This document shows, one piece after another, positions 1 through 25,332 of a stretch of 25,332 bases of DNA. The position numbers and the translations under genes are program-made. Origin of the DNA: Saccoglossus kowalevskii (Eukaryota > Hemichordata > Enteropneusta > Harrimaniidae); NCBI RefSeq assembly GCF_000003605.2, contig NW_003133346.1:787672-813003 (forward strand), read 5' to 3'. Each line of letters starts with the position of its first letter. The first letter of the stretch is position 1. The notes beneath the pieces were generated by a model. That model was given only the letters and a program-made list of their open reading frames with translations, made no database searches and was not told the DNA's origin.

Positions 1-738
1 ACTGAAAGGGAATGTCTTTTTTGGACAAAAAACACATCAATACAAGATTATGTGTGCAAGGTTAGATTTATAGAACGTACATGACTGCTTAATTCTGTAT
101 TTTTTTTTAATAATCATGTCGCATGTGAAATGCAGGAGACATTTTAGTTCGCCCATTTCTTGTTTACCGATCTTGAACTTTTTGTCTGGAATGCGATACA
201 GACAAAGATTAAATTTTACTGGTAACAACCAAGAGGCTTGAATCAGGAAGGCTTGGCTATTTTAAACTTCGTGAATAACATTCTTTTCAAGCGTAGACTT
301 TATTCGAGTCTAATAAACGTAAGTGAAATGTATTTTACAACAATTCGTATACAGCAAGTTTTATGCTTTTCGACTTCACAGTGAAACATTTTTAGCATCA
401 TATTTGAAATGGCGCGATCGATACAAGATGTCGGACAGGAAATTGGGTCTGTAAAAATGTTTGTAGGTTCAGTTAGGCAATGTGTGGACCAAAACATCGC
501 CCAATATTTGAAACATCGCTGATGGGCGGGGTTTAGGATGGGCGGGGTATCAGCCGAATCCGGTAAATAATTTAAACACAAATTTTGAAAAGAGTGTTCA
601 GTTTATAGTACATGCAAGAGTTCAATCTGTTTAGTGGGATTTAGAGCTTACAGTACGGGGTTTTTAAAAATAGTGTTTCGATTTGGTAGTTAGGTGCATG
701 AATGTAGCATTATTTGACAGCCAAACATTGAGACAAAT
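1..738. other. Unassigned DNA, presumably inside an IDH1 intron
   Basis: No coding, RNA or mobile element recognised. It is placed in the intron only because IDH1 exons after residue 138 were not found anywhere to the right of it. Around 530-550 there is a short duplicated motif, GATGGGCGGGGT and GGATGGGCGGGGTAT. Confidence 0.5.
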
Positions 739-975
739 CAGGTTGCACTCTTTATAATTTTAATCAAAATGTGATCACATTGTAACACTTCGTTTACTTG
801 GCGTCTTTACTACAAACTACGAGGACAAGAAAGCCTGATCGTGCCCGCCGTCCGTGTCAGTGTTTCAGATTCCGATGTAATATTGGTTATGACAAACTAT
901 AATTGTCACAACAGACCCTACCAGAAGGGAACGTCACTCAGCGATGATTAATCTCAAATAATCATAAAGGAAATT

Positions 976-1963
976 GTGGAGAGTGGTGGTAATATGAATA
1001 CCGACGAGGTACTGAGAGCAGTGTTCCCTGCAGTAGGGCGTAAGTTTTCAATAACCGCAGCCGGGGTCCGAAAAGTATGGCTGAGATACGTACGAACAAG
1101 TTCGACAAAACCATCAGTTTCGAATAGGGGGAGACCCACCAAATTACTGCATGGAAATTAAACATTTCTCAAAGTTGAAGCTCTTAAGCGGATAGGCCGT
1201 CAATCACTTAACGCGAGATGCAGGAGAGACTTCAAGAAGTATTGGCAACAAACGTGTCTACGCTTTCCAACGCTGTTCGCCACAGATTTACAGGTGGAGA
1301 CTGGACATGGAAGAGATTAAATACTCCAGCCACAAAAAGATTCACCGAACGAAATATGATTTACACTCGAGAATTTATTGATGAAATGCGTGTTTTAGAT
1401 CAGCATCGTTTAAAATACATGGATGCAAGTGGCTTCAATGTTTCGGTTGCTAATCCTAAATACGGACATTTGTTAATTTGGACTCCGCGTATTGAAATCG
1501 TGCGCCATCGTAGGACACCAAATGTCACGTTGAATATCGGGGTGTGATACATGCGAACACTTTGGATAGAGCGTCAAACTCATTATGTGAGTTTTATTGA
1601 GGACTGCACCACAGCAATAACAGTTATTGGAGAACCAGCTTTACGAGCTGGCGATATTTTAATTGTCGACAATTGTCCAACGCACCACGTCGAGGTGGCG
1701 GATGACATCATGTACTTCGCCTGTGGCTATATCGACAAGGGATCGGCGTGATGTTTTTGCCAACATACTCTCCTCATCTCAACCCAGTAGAGAATGTTTT
1801 CACCAAGTTGAAAACGTTATTCCAACGATTTCATATGCGGACACTGGCATGGGAAAACCTTCATTTCGCAATCTACAATGCAATTCGCCAGGTAACCATA
1901 GCTGACATTGAGAGATACTTCCGGAATGTTGGTTATTTACAGATATACAGATGTAACCGATAG
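976..1963 (+). pseudogene. Tc1/mariner-type (DDE_3) transposase, broken
   Basis: Would cut and join transposon ends. Several consecutive frames are needed to read it. 976-1161 gives an N-terminal DNA-binding part ending in NRGRPTKLL; 1218-1547 holds the first catalytic Asp in YMDASGFN and a segment ending in RRTPNVTLN; after a TGA at 1545-1547 the same frame continues (1551-1751) to the second Asp in VDNCPTHH; after another shift, 1748-1963 gives LPTYSPHLNPVENVF with the catalytic Glu. The distance from the second Asp (1668-1670) to the Glu (1790-1792) is 119 nt, about 39-40 codons including a frameshift. At least one internal stop and two frameshifts make it non-functional. The stop at 1961-1963 probably marks the original C-terminus. 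Confidence 0.85.
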
Positions 1964-1996
1964 TGAAATTATTCTGCAACTCAAACCAAACCCAAC

Positions 1997-2033
1997 GGTT
2001 CTTTTCAGGGCCACAACATCCTCCAAAAAGAGA
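1997..2033 (+). promoter_or_regulatory. Histone-type mRNA 3' end: stem-loop plus downstream element
   Basis: GGTTCT (1997-2002), loop TTTC (2003-2006) and AGGGCC (2007-2012) form a six-pair stem with two T.G wobbles and a four-base loop, matching the metazoan histone consensus. The flanks also fit (CCAAC before, ACAAC after). Eleven bases further on, CAAAAAGAGA (2024-2033) matches the purine-rich element that pairs with U7 snRNA. No histone coding sequence precedes it. Instead the transposase stop lies 33 nt upstream, a spacing usual for histone genes. It may be a captured histone 3' UTR or part of the transposon itself; the wobbles suggest decay from a GGCCCT/AGGGCC stem. Confidence 0.7.
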
Positions 2034-2308
2034 TAATACTTTAAATTTACAAAAAATGTCCTTTTTATTTTATTGATTCTTCACTATTGTCACACAAATG
2101 AAACAAATGTGGGGTAACAAAACCAGTTTTCTTGAAAAAAAACGAGGGAGAAATTTGACTGAACAAACTGTGTTCATTAAAATTTGATGTAGTGTAGAGG
2201 ATATTTTTTCATGAAAATTTTATTAATATTTATTTTCACTATACTGTATTATCATTTTTTATCATTTTTATTTTGTTCTGAGATTGTTTTATTTTTACTG
2301 ACTGCTAT

Positions 2309-2333
2309 CATAGACCGTCTAAAAGGGTCTATG
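2309..2333. repeat. Hairpin CATAGACC / GGTCTATG
   Basis: Perfect 8-bp inverted repeat around a 9-nt loop (GTCTAAAAG), inside the 3' part of the transposon. Its arms and loop resemble the larger palindrome at 21806-21834. Confidence 0.55.
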
Positions 2334-2467
2334 CTGCTATTTAGGCGACATAATAAAAAAAAGTGATAAAAAATAAAAATATTTTCATCAACCAAAAATA
2401 TTAGCCCGTACACTACCGGTACATCTCATTGTGATCAGATTGTCACATTTGATTTAGAGTGCTACTT

Positions 2468-9081
<6,614 letters not shown>

Positions 9082-9332
9082 TACAACATTAAAAACACAC
9101 GTCGGCTAACAATTTCAATAATAACACACGAAACGGAAACAATTTCTTCAAACTTGCCCTGAATCTTCGACATTTTGCTGGATAATTGCTATAACAAATC
9201 GTGCTGAATATTAAATCTCGCGCAGTACCAATATACACGGCTTCTCGGTCGCGTGTCAACGAAGGGAAAAGTCCAGGCAGGAAGTACCACTCCAAATCTC
9301 GCGAGGTTTTGCTTACAACCGGGAAGTTAAAA
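9082..9332. promoter_or_regulatory. Bidirectional promoter shared by IDH1 and CPSF3
   Basis: Only 251 bp separate the two start codons, so both 5' UTRs and the core promoter must fit here unless untranslated exons lie elsewhere. The segment is richer in CpG than its surroundings and has no obvious TATA box at a usable place. It holds the palindromic TCTCGCGAG and a related TCTCGCGCA at about 9215. The CPSF3 start context AAAATGGCGACC resembles a YY1 site overlapping the start codon. The promoter call is inferred from the gene arrangement; transcription starts cannot be read from the sequence. Confidence 0.8.
9297..9305. promoter_or_regulatory. TCTCGCGAG element (BANP-type CGCG box)
   Basis: Nine of ten bases match the TCTCGCGAGA palindrome that BANP binds in vertebrate housekeeping promoters, many of them bidirectional. 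It lies 28 bp upstream of the CPSF3 start codon, so it is probably in or next to the transcription start region. Binding in this organism is an inference. Confidence 0.5.
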
Positions 9333-19146
<9,814 letters not shown>

Positions 19147-20380
19147 TTTCTCCAGCTAAACCCGGCTGAACCAAGCTCTTTGTAGTTTCATCAGTTGTTA
19201 CCCGGCTACACCAAGCTCTCCATACTCCATAGTTTCTCCAGCTAAACCCGGCTGAACCAAGCTCTTTGTAGTTTCATCAGTTGTTACCCGACTACACCAA
19301 GCTCTCCATACTCCATAGTTTCTCCAGCTAAACCCGGCTGAACCAAGCTCTTCGTAATTTCATCAGCTGTTAGCCGACTACACCAAGCTCTCCATACTAC
19401 ATAGTTTCTCTAGCTGAACCAAGCTCTTCGTAGTTTCATCAGCTGTTAGCCGACTACACCAAGCTCTCCATACTACATAGTTTCTCCAGCTGAACCAAGC
19501 TCTTCGTAGTTTCATCAGCTGTTACCCGACTACACCAAGCTCTTCATACAACATAGTTTCATCAGCTAAATCCGATTAAACCTAGCTCATCATAGTTTCA
19601 TCAGCTGTTACTCGGCTACACCAGCTCTCCATATTCCAGTCTTATCAGCTGTTACCTGGCTACACGAAGCTCTCCATACTCTGTAATTTCATCAGCTGTT
19701 ACTCGGCTACACCAAGCTCTCCATACTCCATAGTTTCATCAGCTGCTACCCGACTACACAAAGCTCTCCATATTCCAGTCTTATCAGCTGTTACCCGACT
19801 ACACCAAGCTCTCCATACTCAATAGTTTCATCAGTTGTTACCCGACTACACCAAGCTCTCCATACTCCATAGTTTCATCAGCTGTTACCTGGCTACACCA
19901 AGCTCTCCATACTTTGTTGAGAGCCTTTTGTTATACCTACAGTTTTTGTATCAACTCACCATGAGTTGTCTTTGGACAAACCATGGTTTTTGAATCAATG
20001 CCTCGTTCGTTCGTCTTTTAACTAGTCATCTCATCTAAGCTGTTCATTGATACCCGATATGACAGCAAGTAGTAGACAAAGCTCATTATTGTATTAGTTT
20101 TTTTAAATCATCATACCAAGCCTTCAACTATCAAAGATATGCTTTCAAATTGGTATTATTCAGTTTATGTATGAATGCACACCAGCATGTTAGCAACCAT
20201 CACATGGGACTCACCATTCCATTCATTTGCAACTATAATGGCAGTGTGTGTGGAATACTGAGATGAATAATCTTTACTGCTTCCAATAAGGATATATTCA
20301 CTGTCTGTATATATTTATTTTGTATTTTTGAGTTGAAGACTGCCATACACTAACACAAATAATAAAAATTTGTTATAAAA
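19147..20380 (+). other. CPSF3 3' untranslated region
   Basis: Runs from the predicted stop through the remaining minisatellite units to just past the AATAAA at 20361. From 19917 to 20360 it is unique AT-rich sequence with no other element seen. Confidence 0.75.
20361..20366 (+). terminator. CPSF3 poly(A) signal
   Basis: AATAAA, followed within 60 nt by GT-rich sequence (TTTTGTGTTTATGACTG and then the GTGTTTCCC repeats). This is the first hexamer with a good downstream element after the stop. Confidence 0.7.
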
Positions 20381-20428
20381 ACCAGTATTATTATTTTGTG
20401 TTTATGACTGTTCTTTGGTCATGTTGCT

Positions 20429-21425
20429 CTGTGTCTCCTAGTTACATATCTGTGTTTCCCAATTATGTGGCTGTGTTTTCCAATTATGTGGCTGTGTTTC
20501 CCAATTATGTGGCTGTGTTTCCCAATTATGTGGCTGTGTTTCCCAATTATGTGGCTGTGTTTCCCAATTATGTGGCTGTGTTTCCCAATTATGTGGCTGT
20601 GTTTCCCAATTATGTGGCTGTGTTTCCCAATTATGTGGCTGTGTTTCCCAATTATGTAGCTGTGTTTTCCGATTATGTGGCTGTGTTTTCCAATTATGCG
20701 GCTGTGTTTCACCATTATGCGGCTGTGTTTTCCAATTATGTGGCTGTGTTTTCCAATTATGTGGCTGTGTTTTCCAATTATGTGGCTGTGTTTTCCAATT
20801 ATGTGGCCGTGTTTCCCAATTATGCGGCCGTGTTTCCCAATTATGTGGCTGTTTTTCAGTATTATGTGGCTGTTTCCCAATTATGTGGCTGTGTTTTCCA
20901 ATTATGTGGCCGTGTTTTCCCAATTATGTGGCTGTCTTTCCCAATTATGTGGCTGTGTTTTCCAATTATGTGGCTGTGTTTCCCAATTATGCGGCTGTGT
21001 TTCACTATTATGTGGCTGTGTTTACCAATTATGTGGGTGTTTCCCAATTATGTGGCTGTGTTTCCCAATTATGTGGTCGTGTTTCCCAATTATGTGGTTG
21101 TGTTTCCCAATTATGTGGCTGTGTTTCCCAATTACGTGGCCGTGTTTCCCAATTATGTGGCTGTTCCCCAATTATGTGGCCGTGTTTCCCAATTATGTGG
21201 CTGTGTTTCCCAATTATGTGGCTGTGTTTTCCAATTATGTGGCCGTGTTTTCCAATTATGTGGCTGTCTTTCCCAATTATGTGGCTGTCTTTCCCAATTG
21301 TGTGGCTGTGTTTTCCAATTATGTGGCTGTGTTTCACAATTATGTGGCAGTGTTTCACCATTATGTGGCTGTGTTTCACAATTATGTGGCAGTGTTTCAC
21401 AATTATGTGGCTGTTTTTCCAGTTT
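20429..21425 (+). repeat. 21-bp minisatellite, about 46 copies
   Basis: Unit CTGTGTTTCCCAATTATGTGG, with CCC/TCC and GGCT/GGCC variants; the first ~10 units are almost identical and the later ones diverge. The period is a multiple of three and the unit lacks stops in five of six frames. Long artificial open frames result (FPNYVAV, CFPIMWL, HIIGKHS, PHNWETQ repeats). It begins about 60 bp downstream of the CPSF3 poly(A) signal. Confidence 0.97.
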
Positions 21426-21429
21426 AATT

Positions 21430-22121
21430 GTTGTCAACTCCCCCCTAGACTCGAAGCGAGTTTGATTGCATTGAGTGACAGGTGGTGCCTGGATGCTGTT
21501 CAACCTCTTGCTGGGGCAAGTCAACACGTTTCCCACAACACAGAATGGCAAAAGATGGGTTTATGCATGTGCAACACTGCCAAACTGCAATACCTTGTGA
21601 CACACAGTCAAGTAGCTGGGAGAGCCTCAAAGCTCTATTCCTGTTGATAGTGGCAACATGGAAATACTTTACCATTCTGGCCGAATGCAGGCATTTCTCT
21701 TGCTGAGAGTGGTGCTTGGTTTTTTAGGGCCACTTAGATGGTGCTCATATTTCTCCAACCTAACTACCCACTAACCAGAGCCAATGCGGGTATTACCTTG
21801 ACCACAGACCTTAAAAGACGGTCTTTTAAGGTCTATGCCTTGACTTTTGTTTACAACACCAATTGTTTCCACCCTTTTATAACTCACTTATTTGTTGTAC
21901 TATGTGGCTAATACTGTTCATCTACTGTTGGAAATACCAGGACTACTAAGATTAGTCCGATTGAAGCCACCACTGTGGAAACCAATGCTAAAAAGTCTGC
22001 AAAGAGAATTGTGAGAAAATGGCCTGCTTTTCTTCGGAATTCAGTCGTCCAAGGGCCAGTAAATCTGTGAAAAGAATGCTTGGATCTCAGACACTTCTGG
22101 AAAAAATGATAATGGTGTTGT
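21430..22121. other. Unassigned intergenic DNA
   Basis: No gene recognised. The only structure seen is the palindrome at 21806-21834. Some open stretches exist (for example 21482-21706 on the plus strand), but they have no family resemblance that I can see. Confidence 0.5.
21806..21834. repeat. Near-perfect palindrome, 14-bp arms
   Basis: AGACCTTAAAAGAC, one G, GTCTTTTAAGGTCT, then ATG. The arms are fully complementary. It resembles the hairpin at 2309-2333 (shared CATAGACC end on the complement and GACCGTCT centre). Confidence 0.9.
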
Positions 22122-22467
22122 AAAGTGTAAGAGACTATTCCTGTAAATTAATTGGCACTCCACCTTCATTTCGTCTGGTGAAAAAAAAAGTTCTGGAAAC
22201 AAAAGAAATGAAATATTGTATATGTAGTAAAACTAGCACTGTCGAATTGTTTCAGGTGAAGTGGGGAGACTTTACCTAATGTTTGTTTGTTCATCTTACA
22301 ATCCACAAATTTTTAATACAATTGGAGTTACTTGGTAATCTGTCTTCATTATTTGTTGTTTTTGTTTTGTTTTCTTTTTTTACTTTTTTTTTTTTGTATT
22401 TATTAAAGTCCTGTAACTGTTTGTTTATGAGTAATAAATATTTATCAAAAAAAAAAAAGTGTAAGAG
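22122..22467 (+). mobile_element. Retroposed element (SINE or LINE tail) with 12-bp target duplication
   Basis: AAAGTGTAAGAG occurs at 22122-22133 and again at 22456-22467, directly after a run of A. Between them lies about 322 bp that ends TATTTATTAAAG...AATAAATATTTATC and poly(A). Target-site duplication plus 3' poly(A) is the signature of L1-type retroposition. The body has no reverse-transcriptase motif, so it is a SINE or a short 5'-truncated LINE. Confidence 0.75.
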
Positions 22468-22915
22468 GCATTTAAAAAAAAAACATTGCCATCTTCTGTA
22501 TCCGATGAGCCTAAGGTGGCTCAGTCGCCATTTGTCCCTGTGTACATGCGGCATTGATTACTGTTGGGGTTTGCATTATTTCAACACAGCCAAGATAAAT
22601 ATGGAGTGCAACCCTTAACATACTCCTATATATTGTATTCGAGAATGGGACCTCGTTAATTGGCCAGAGAACTGCCAAGCAACCACACAACTAAGATAAT
22701 GGTCAGGCAACTACAAAACTAGCACTAATAGTGAGTGGTTGTGGGATGTTATGATGGTACCGGTGAGTAACACAGCAGCGAGACGAATCGTTGAAGAGTT
22801 TGTTGCTGCCTGTTGAATTACGTCTTCTGCATTTGGTTAAGGAACCAGGCTATGCTGGAAGGTAGTTTATGTTGTCACCAGTCATACTGCTTTGCCTTCT
22901 TTCAACCACTGCCAC
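22468..22915. other. Unassigned intergenic DNA
   Basis: Begins with a poly(A) tract; otherwise nothing recognisable. A short frame across the element's empty site was read and gave no known domain. Confidence 0.5.
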
Positions 22916-23073
22916 TGGCGGATCCAGAAATTCGGTAAGGATGGGGGGGGGGGGGGGGGCTTCTATTGACGTGGTATTCGGCCACGTCCGCGCACCTCCG
23001 CTTGTTTTGTCTATTGATTTGTCTTTTTTTTTTTGCGGGCTGAAGGGGGGGGGGGGCACCCCTGAATCTGCGC
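22916..23073. mobile_element. G-rich MITE-like element
   Basis: The left end TGGCGGATCCAG (22916) and the complement of the right end GCGCAGATTCAG (23073-23062) form an imperfect inverted repeat. Runs of 17 G (22943-22959) and 12 G (23045-23056) lie just inside the two ends. Length is about 158 bp, without coding capacity. Confidence 0.45.
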
Positions 23074-24964
23074 GTGACTTTGCGCATCATCCGGGGTATG
23101 TGTGTATATCATTTTGTTTCTTTGTTATGTCTGGAACCCAATACTCGCTCTTGGAATAGACAATGTCATTTCTCAGTTGCCCGCCGATTTAACCAATGTT
23201 ATTCCTGTTTTCTCGCAGCAAGTTGCATTCATGCAACCATTCTTGTTCGCAATACTTATAGCATGCATAAAAGTGACTAACATTTACAGGCTAATAAAAT
23301 TAATAGTTTTGTAATTAAATAAAGAAAATGTATACTAATTTTTTAATTAACGTTGAGATTCTTTGAGTACATCCTTATCCTCATTACATGATGCTGCCCT
23401 TCAACTCAGGTTCATGGATATCGACTGACTCCATGACAGTATATTGCATAGTTCTTCGTTATTGTAAAACGTCTGAACTTCTGAAGTGCCAAACATCAAA
23501 CGTGCGCAAATATGTTGGGATATTCCTCTCTCTATTCAGATGATTGTGGGTTTTTCCTCTGATTTGAAAAAGAACGGCGAAAGAGTGAAGCAACCTACGA
23601 ACAGCCATTTCGTTTGGAGTGGTTGCAAATGTCAAATTTTATAGTGAGAATTGTATTCAATGTCAGCAGTGTGTGCTGGACGGACTTTTTTTTCATGAAG
23701 AACAACCTCACTCCTTTGACACCACATGGAAACGTCTTTCTAGACAATCGTCAAATATAATGGATTTCAGTTATTGAAGGGTTATTACTCCAGTCTGAAT
23801 CTGTTAGGTATGTTGTGAAAGTAACTGTAACTGGGTTCTTCGTCATCGTAAACGTCATTATCATCGCCACCGGCTTTTCATGGTTGTAGGCTCAACTTGT
23901 GCGCTGTTTTTTATGTAGTCTCGGCTATATTACATAAATCATAAAACCAGCCTGTGAATGTTATAGAGTTTAGCCTATCTAAATTCATATGTACACAATA
24001 TGAACATAACATATAACAACATGTCGTAGTTTTCGGAAGATAAAACTAATGCCATTCCTATTCAATAAAAAATGCAGCAACAGCAAATATTACACTGTCA
24101 ACAAACTGCGATTAAACCTCGATTAAAATGTCTGGCCTTAAAATGTAATACTAGTAAACAAAGCCAAGTGGGTTATTTCGTGAATCGTTATAGCATTCAT
24201 GCGCACATTACCTCATCGTGTTCTAGGATGAATAGTTATATTTCTAATGAAATAAACTGTACTTACTATTCGAAATGGGCGTAATAATCCATGTTCGCTA
24301 TTAGCCCTCTGGAGGCAAAATTATGCTATGAATAATCTGCTCTTCGTCTTGTAAACCCGTTTTGTACGGCACATATTATTTTTTATTATTATCAGAATGT
24401 ATTTATTGATTTCAAGTGTCATGTACAATCGCCCATAAACCTTTTTGTTTGCCTTAATTTCTGTAAAATCTATAAAAAGTGATTTTTCCCGAAAAAGGAG
24501 CCCTAGAAACTCATAATAATCTAAATGTATATAACTTTTACAGACTGTCACAATATTCTGTTTGTTTTTGACGAATTTCACTGTAATTTCAGCGAATGTA
24601 TTATTTTGAAATTGTTATAAAACAACAAATAGTTCTCAGTCACGTCCCCAACTCTTTGTATGAATTCGTAGACATTGGATACTTCTACTTACGATTGTAT
24701 AATATCGATTAATAGATTTTATAATTACTGTAATTAACACGTTTAATGACTCGTGAATTATTAACCAATCAATCAACATGTTTATGAGGTAATGTATATC
24801 AAATTAAATTGTTAATTAATTGTCTCTTGTATTTTATTTATCAGTACATATGAAGTGACGTGAATTACGAACCACATCACGCACTCGACGTTATGAAAGG
24901 AATGTCGTAATGTTCCATGGGAAATTGACAGATATTTCGACACCCGCTGTAACAGATATCAGTT
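23074..24964. other. Unassigned AT-rich intergenic DNA
   Basis: No coding exon, RNA gene or repeat could be named. The one signal noted is a possible minus-strand first exon, ATG at 24292 to a GTAAGT donor after 24267, described under findings. Confidence 0.5.
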
Positions 24965-25332
24965 ATTTGCCCGCCACGAATACAATGATAGACAATATAC
25001 TACCCAATAATCCCGTCACTAATACAATGATTGACCATTATATTACCCAGTCAGTCCGTCACAAATACAATGATAGACCATATATTACCCAGTCAGTCCG
25101 TCACAAATACAATAATAGACCATATATGACCCAATCATCCCGTCACGAATACAATGAAAAACAATATACTACCCAATAACCCCGTCACTAATACAATGAT
25201 AGACCATATATGACCCAGTCATACCGTCACGAATACAATGATAAACCATATATGACCCAGTCATCCCGTCACGAATACAATGATAGACCATATATGACCC
25301 AGTCATCCCATCACGAATACAATGATAGACCA
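24965..25332 (+). repeat. 42-bp minisatellite, about 8.7 copies, running off the right edge
   Basis: Unit ACCATATATGACCCAGTCAT, CCCGTCACGAATACAATGAT, AG, with two recurring variants (ACAATATACTACCCAATAA.. and CAGTCAGTCCGTCACAAAT..). The period is 14 codons, so a frame from 24910 stays open for 89 codons, but a variant unit ends it with TAA. The array is probably non-coding. Its full length cannot be seen. Confidence 0.93.

Larger units (their letters stand above)
739..2467 (+). mobile_element. Degenerate Tc1/mariner-like DNA transposon in IDH1 intron 4
   Basis: About 1.73 kb, the usual size for the superfamily. A decayed transposase fills the centre. The proposed terminal inverted repeats are imperfect. 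The left end begins at about 739 with CAGGTTGCACTCT, followed by AATCAAAATGTGA and TCACATTG. The reverse complement of the right end (2467-2427) reads AGTAGCACTCT, AATCAAATGTGA and TCACAATG in the same order, with two indels between blocks. The target TA cannot be confirmed. The element sits in what appears to be the intron after IDH1 exon 4, in antisense orientation to IDH1. A histone-type 3' end lies inside it (1997-2033). Confidence 0.6.

Noticed and set aside
409-522. 37-codon plus-strand frame starting MARSIQDVGQEIGS
   Set aside because: Too short, no splice partner, no recognisable family; likely chance.
20429-21425. CRISPR-like regular repeats
   Set aside because: Units are contiguous with no unique spacers, in a eukaryotic genome; this is a minisatellite.
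20398-21647. Long open frames of 150-355 codons on both strands
   Set aside because: They are produced by a 21-bp repeat without stops in five frames. The same DNA is open in several frames at once, with no start context or non-repeat domain.
24910-25179. 89-codon frame over the 42-bp repeats
   Set aside because: It is explained by a repeat period divisible by three and is ended by variant units; no non-repeat domain.

Overview
This is a window of an animal nuclear genome. The genes are interrupted by GT-AG introns, and the sequence is AT-rich, full of fragmented transposons and minisatellites, and has little coding sequence. The two recognisable genes are very close to their human counterparts, and the repeat content (MITEs, Tc1/mariner, a LINE 3' end with an ATT tail) suits a marine invertebrate such as a lophotrochozoan or hemichordate. 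The species cannot be fixed from this sequence alone.

Layout. Two housekeeping genes stand head to head. On the minus strand, the first four coding exons of a cytosolic NADP-dependent isocitrate dehydrogenase (IDH1 type, residues 1-138) lie between 9081 and 3229; the rest of the gene must lie beyond the left edge. On the plus strand, 16 coding exons (9333-19146) encode CPSF3/CPSF73, the zinc endonuclease that cuts pre-mRNA 3' ends. All its metal ligands are present, and the predicted protein is 715 residues. The 251 bp between the two start codons is evidently a shared bidirectional promoter and carries a TCTCGCGAG element.

Left part (1-3228, apparently inside an IDH1 intron): a dead Tc1/mariner-like transposon. 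About 33 nt after its transposase stop there is a sequence with all the parts of a replication-dependent histone mRNA 3' end: stem-loop, flanks and a U7-type downstream element. IDH1 intron 1 holds a 5'-truncated LINE, an 85-bp tandem duplication and a perfect hairpin.

CPSF3 introns carry a MITE that abuts the exon 3 acceptor, a perfect 62-bp duplication upstream of exon 9, and an alternating ~160-bp repeat array in intron 12 with relatives in introns 10 and 15. The last coding exon runs into a 21-unit minisatellite whose unit is the CPSF3 C-terminal coding sequence itself, including the stop codon. Indels carry the present reading frame through three units before it stops.

Right part (20.4-25.3 kb): a poly(A) signal for CPSF3, a ~46-copy 21-bp minisatellite, a retroposed element with a 12-bp target-site duplication, a G-rich MITE-like element, unassigned AT-rich DNA, and a 42-bp minisatellite that runs off the right edge. 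No gene could be recognised there.
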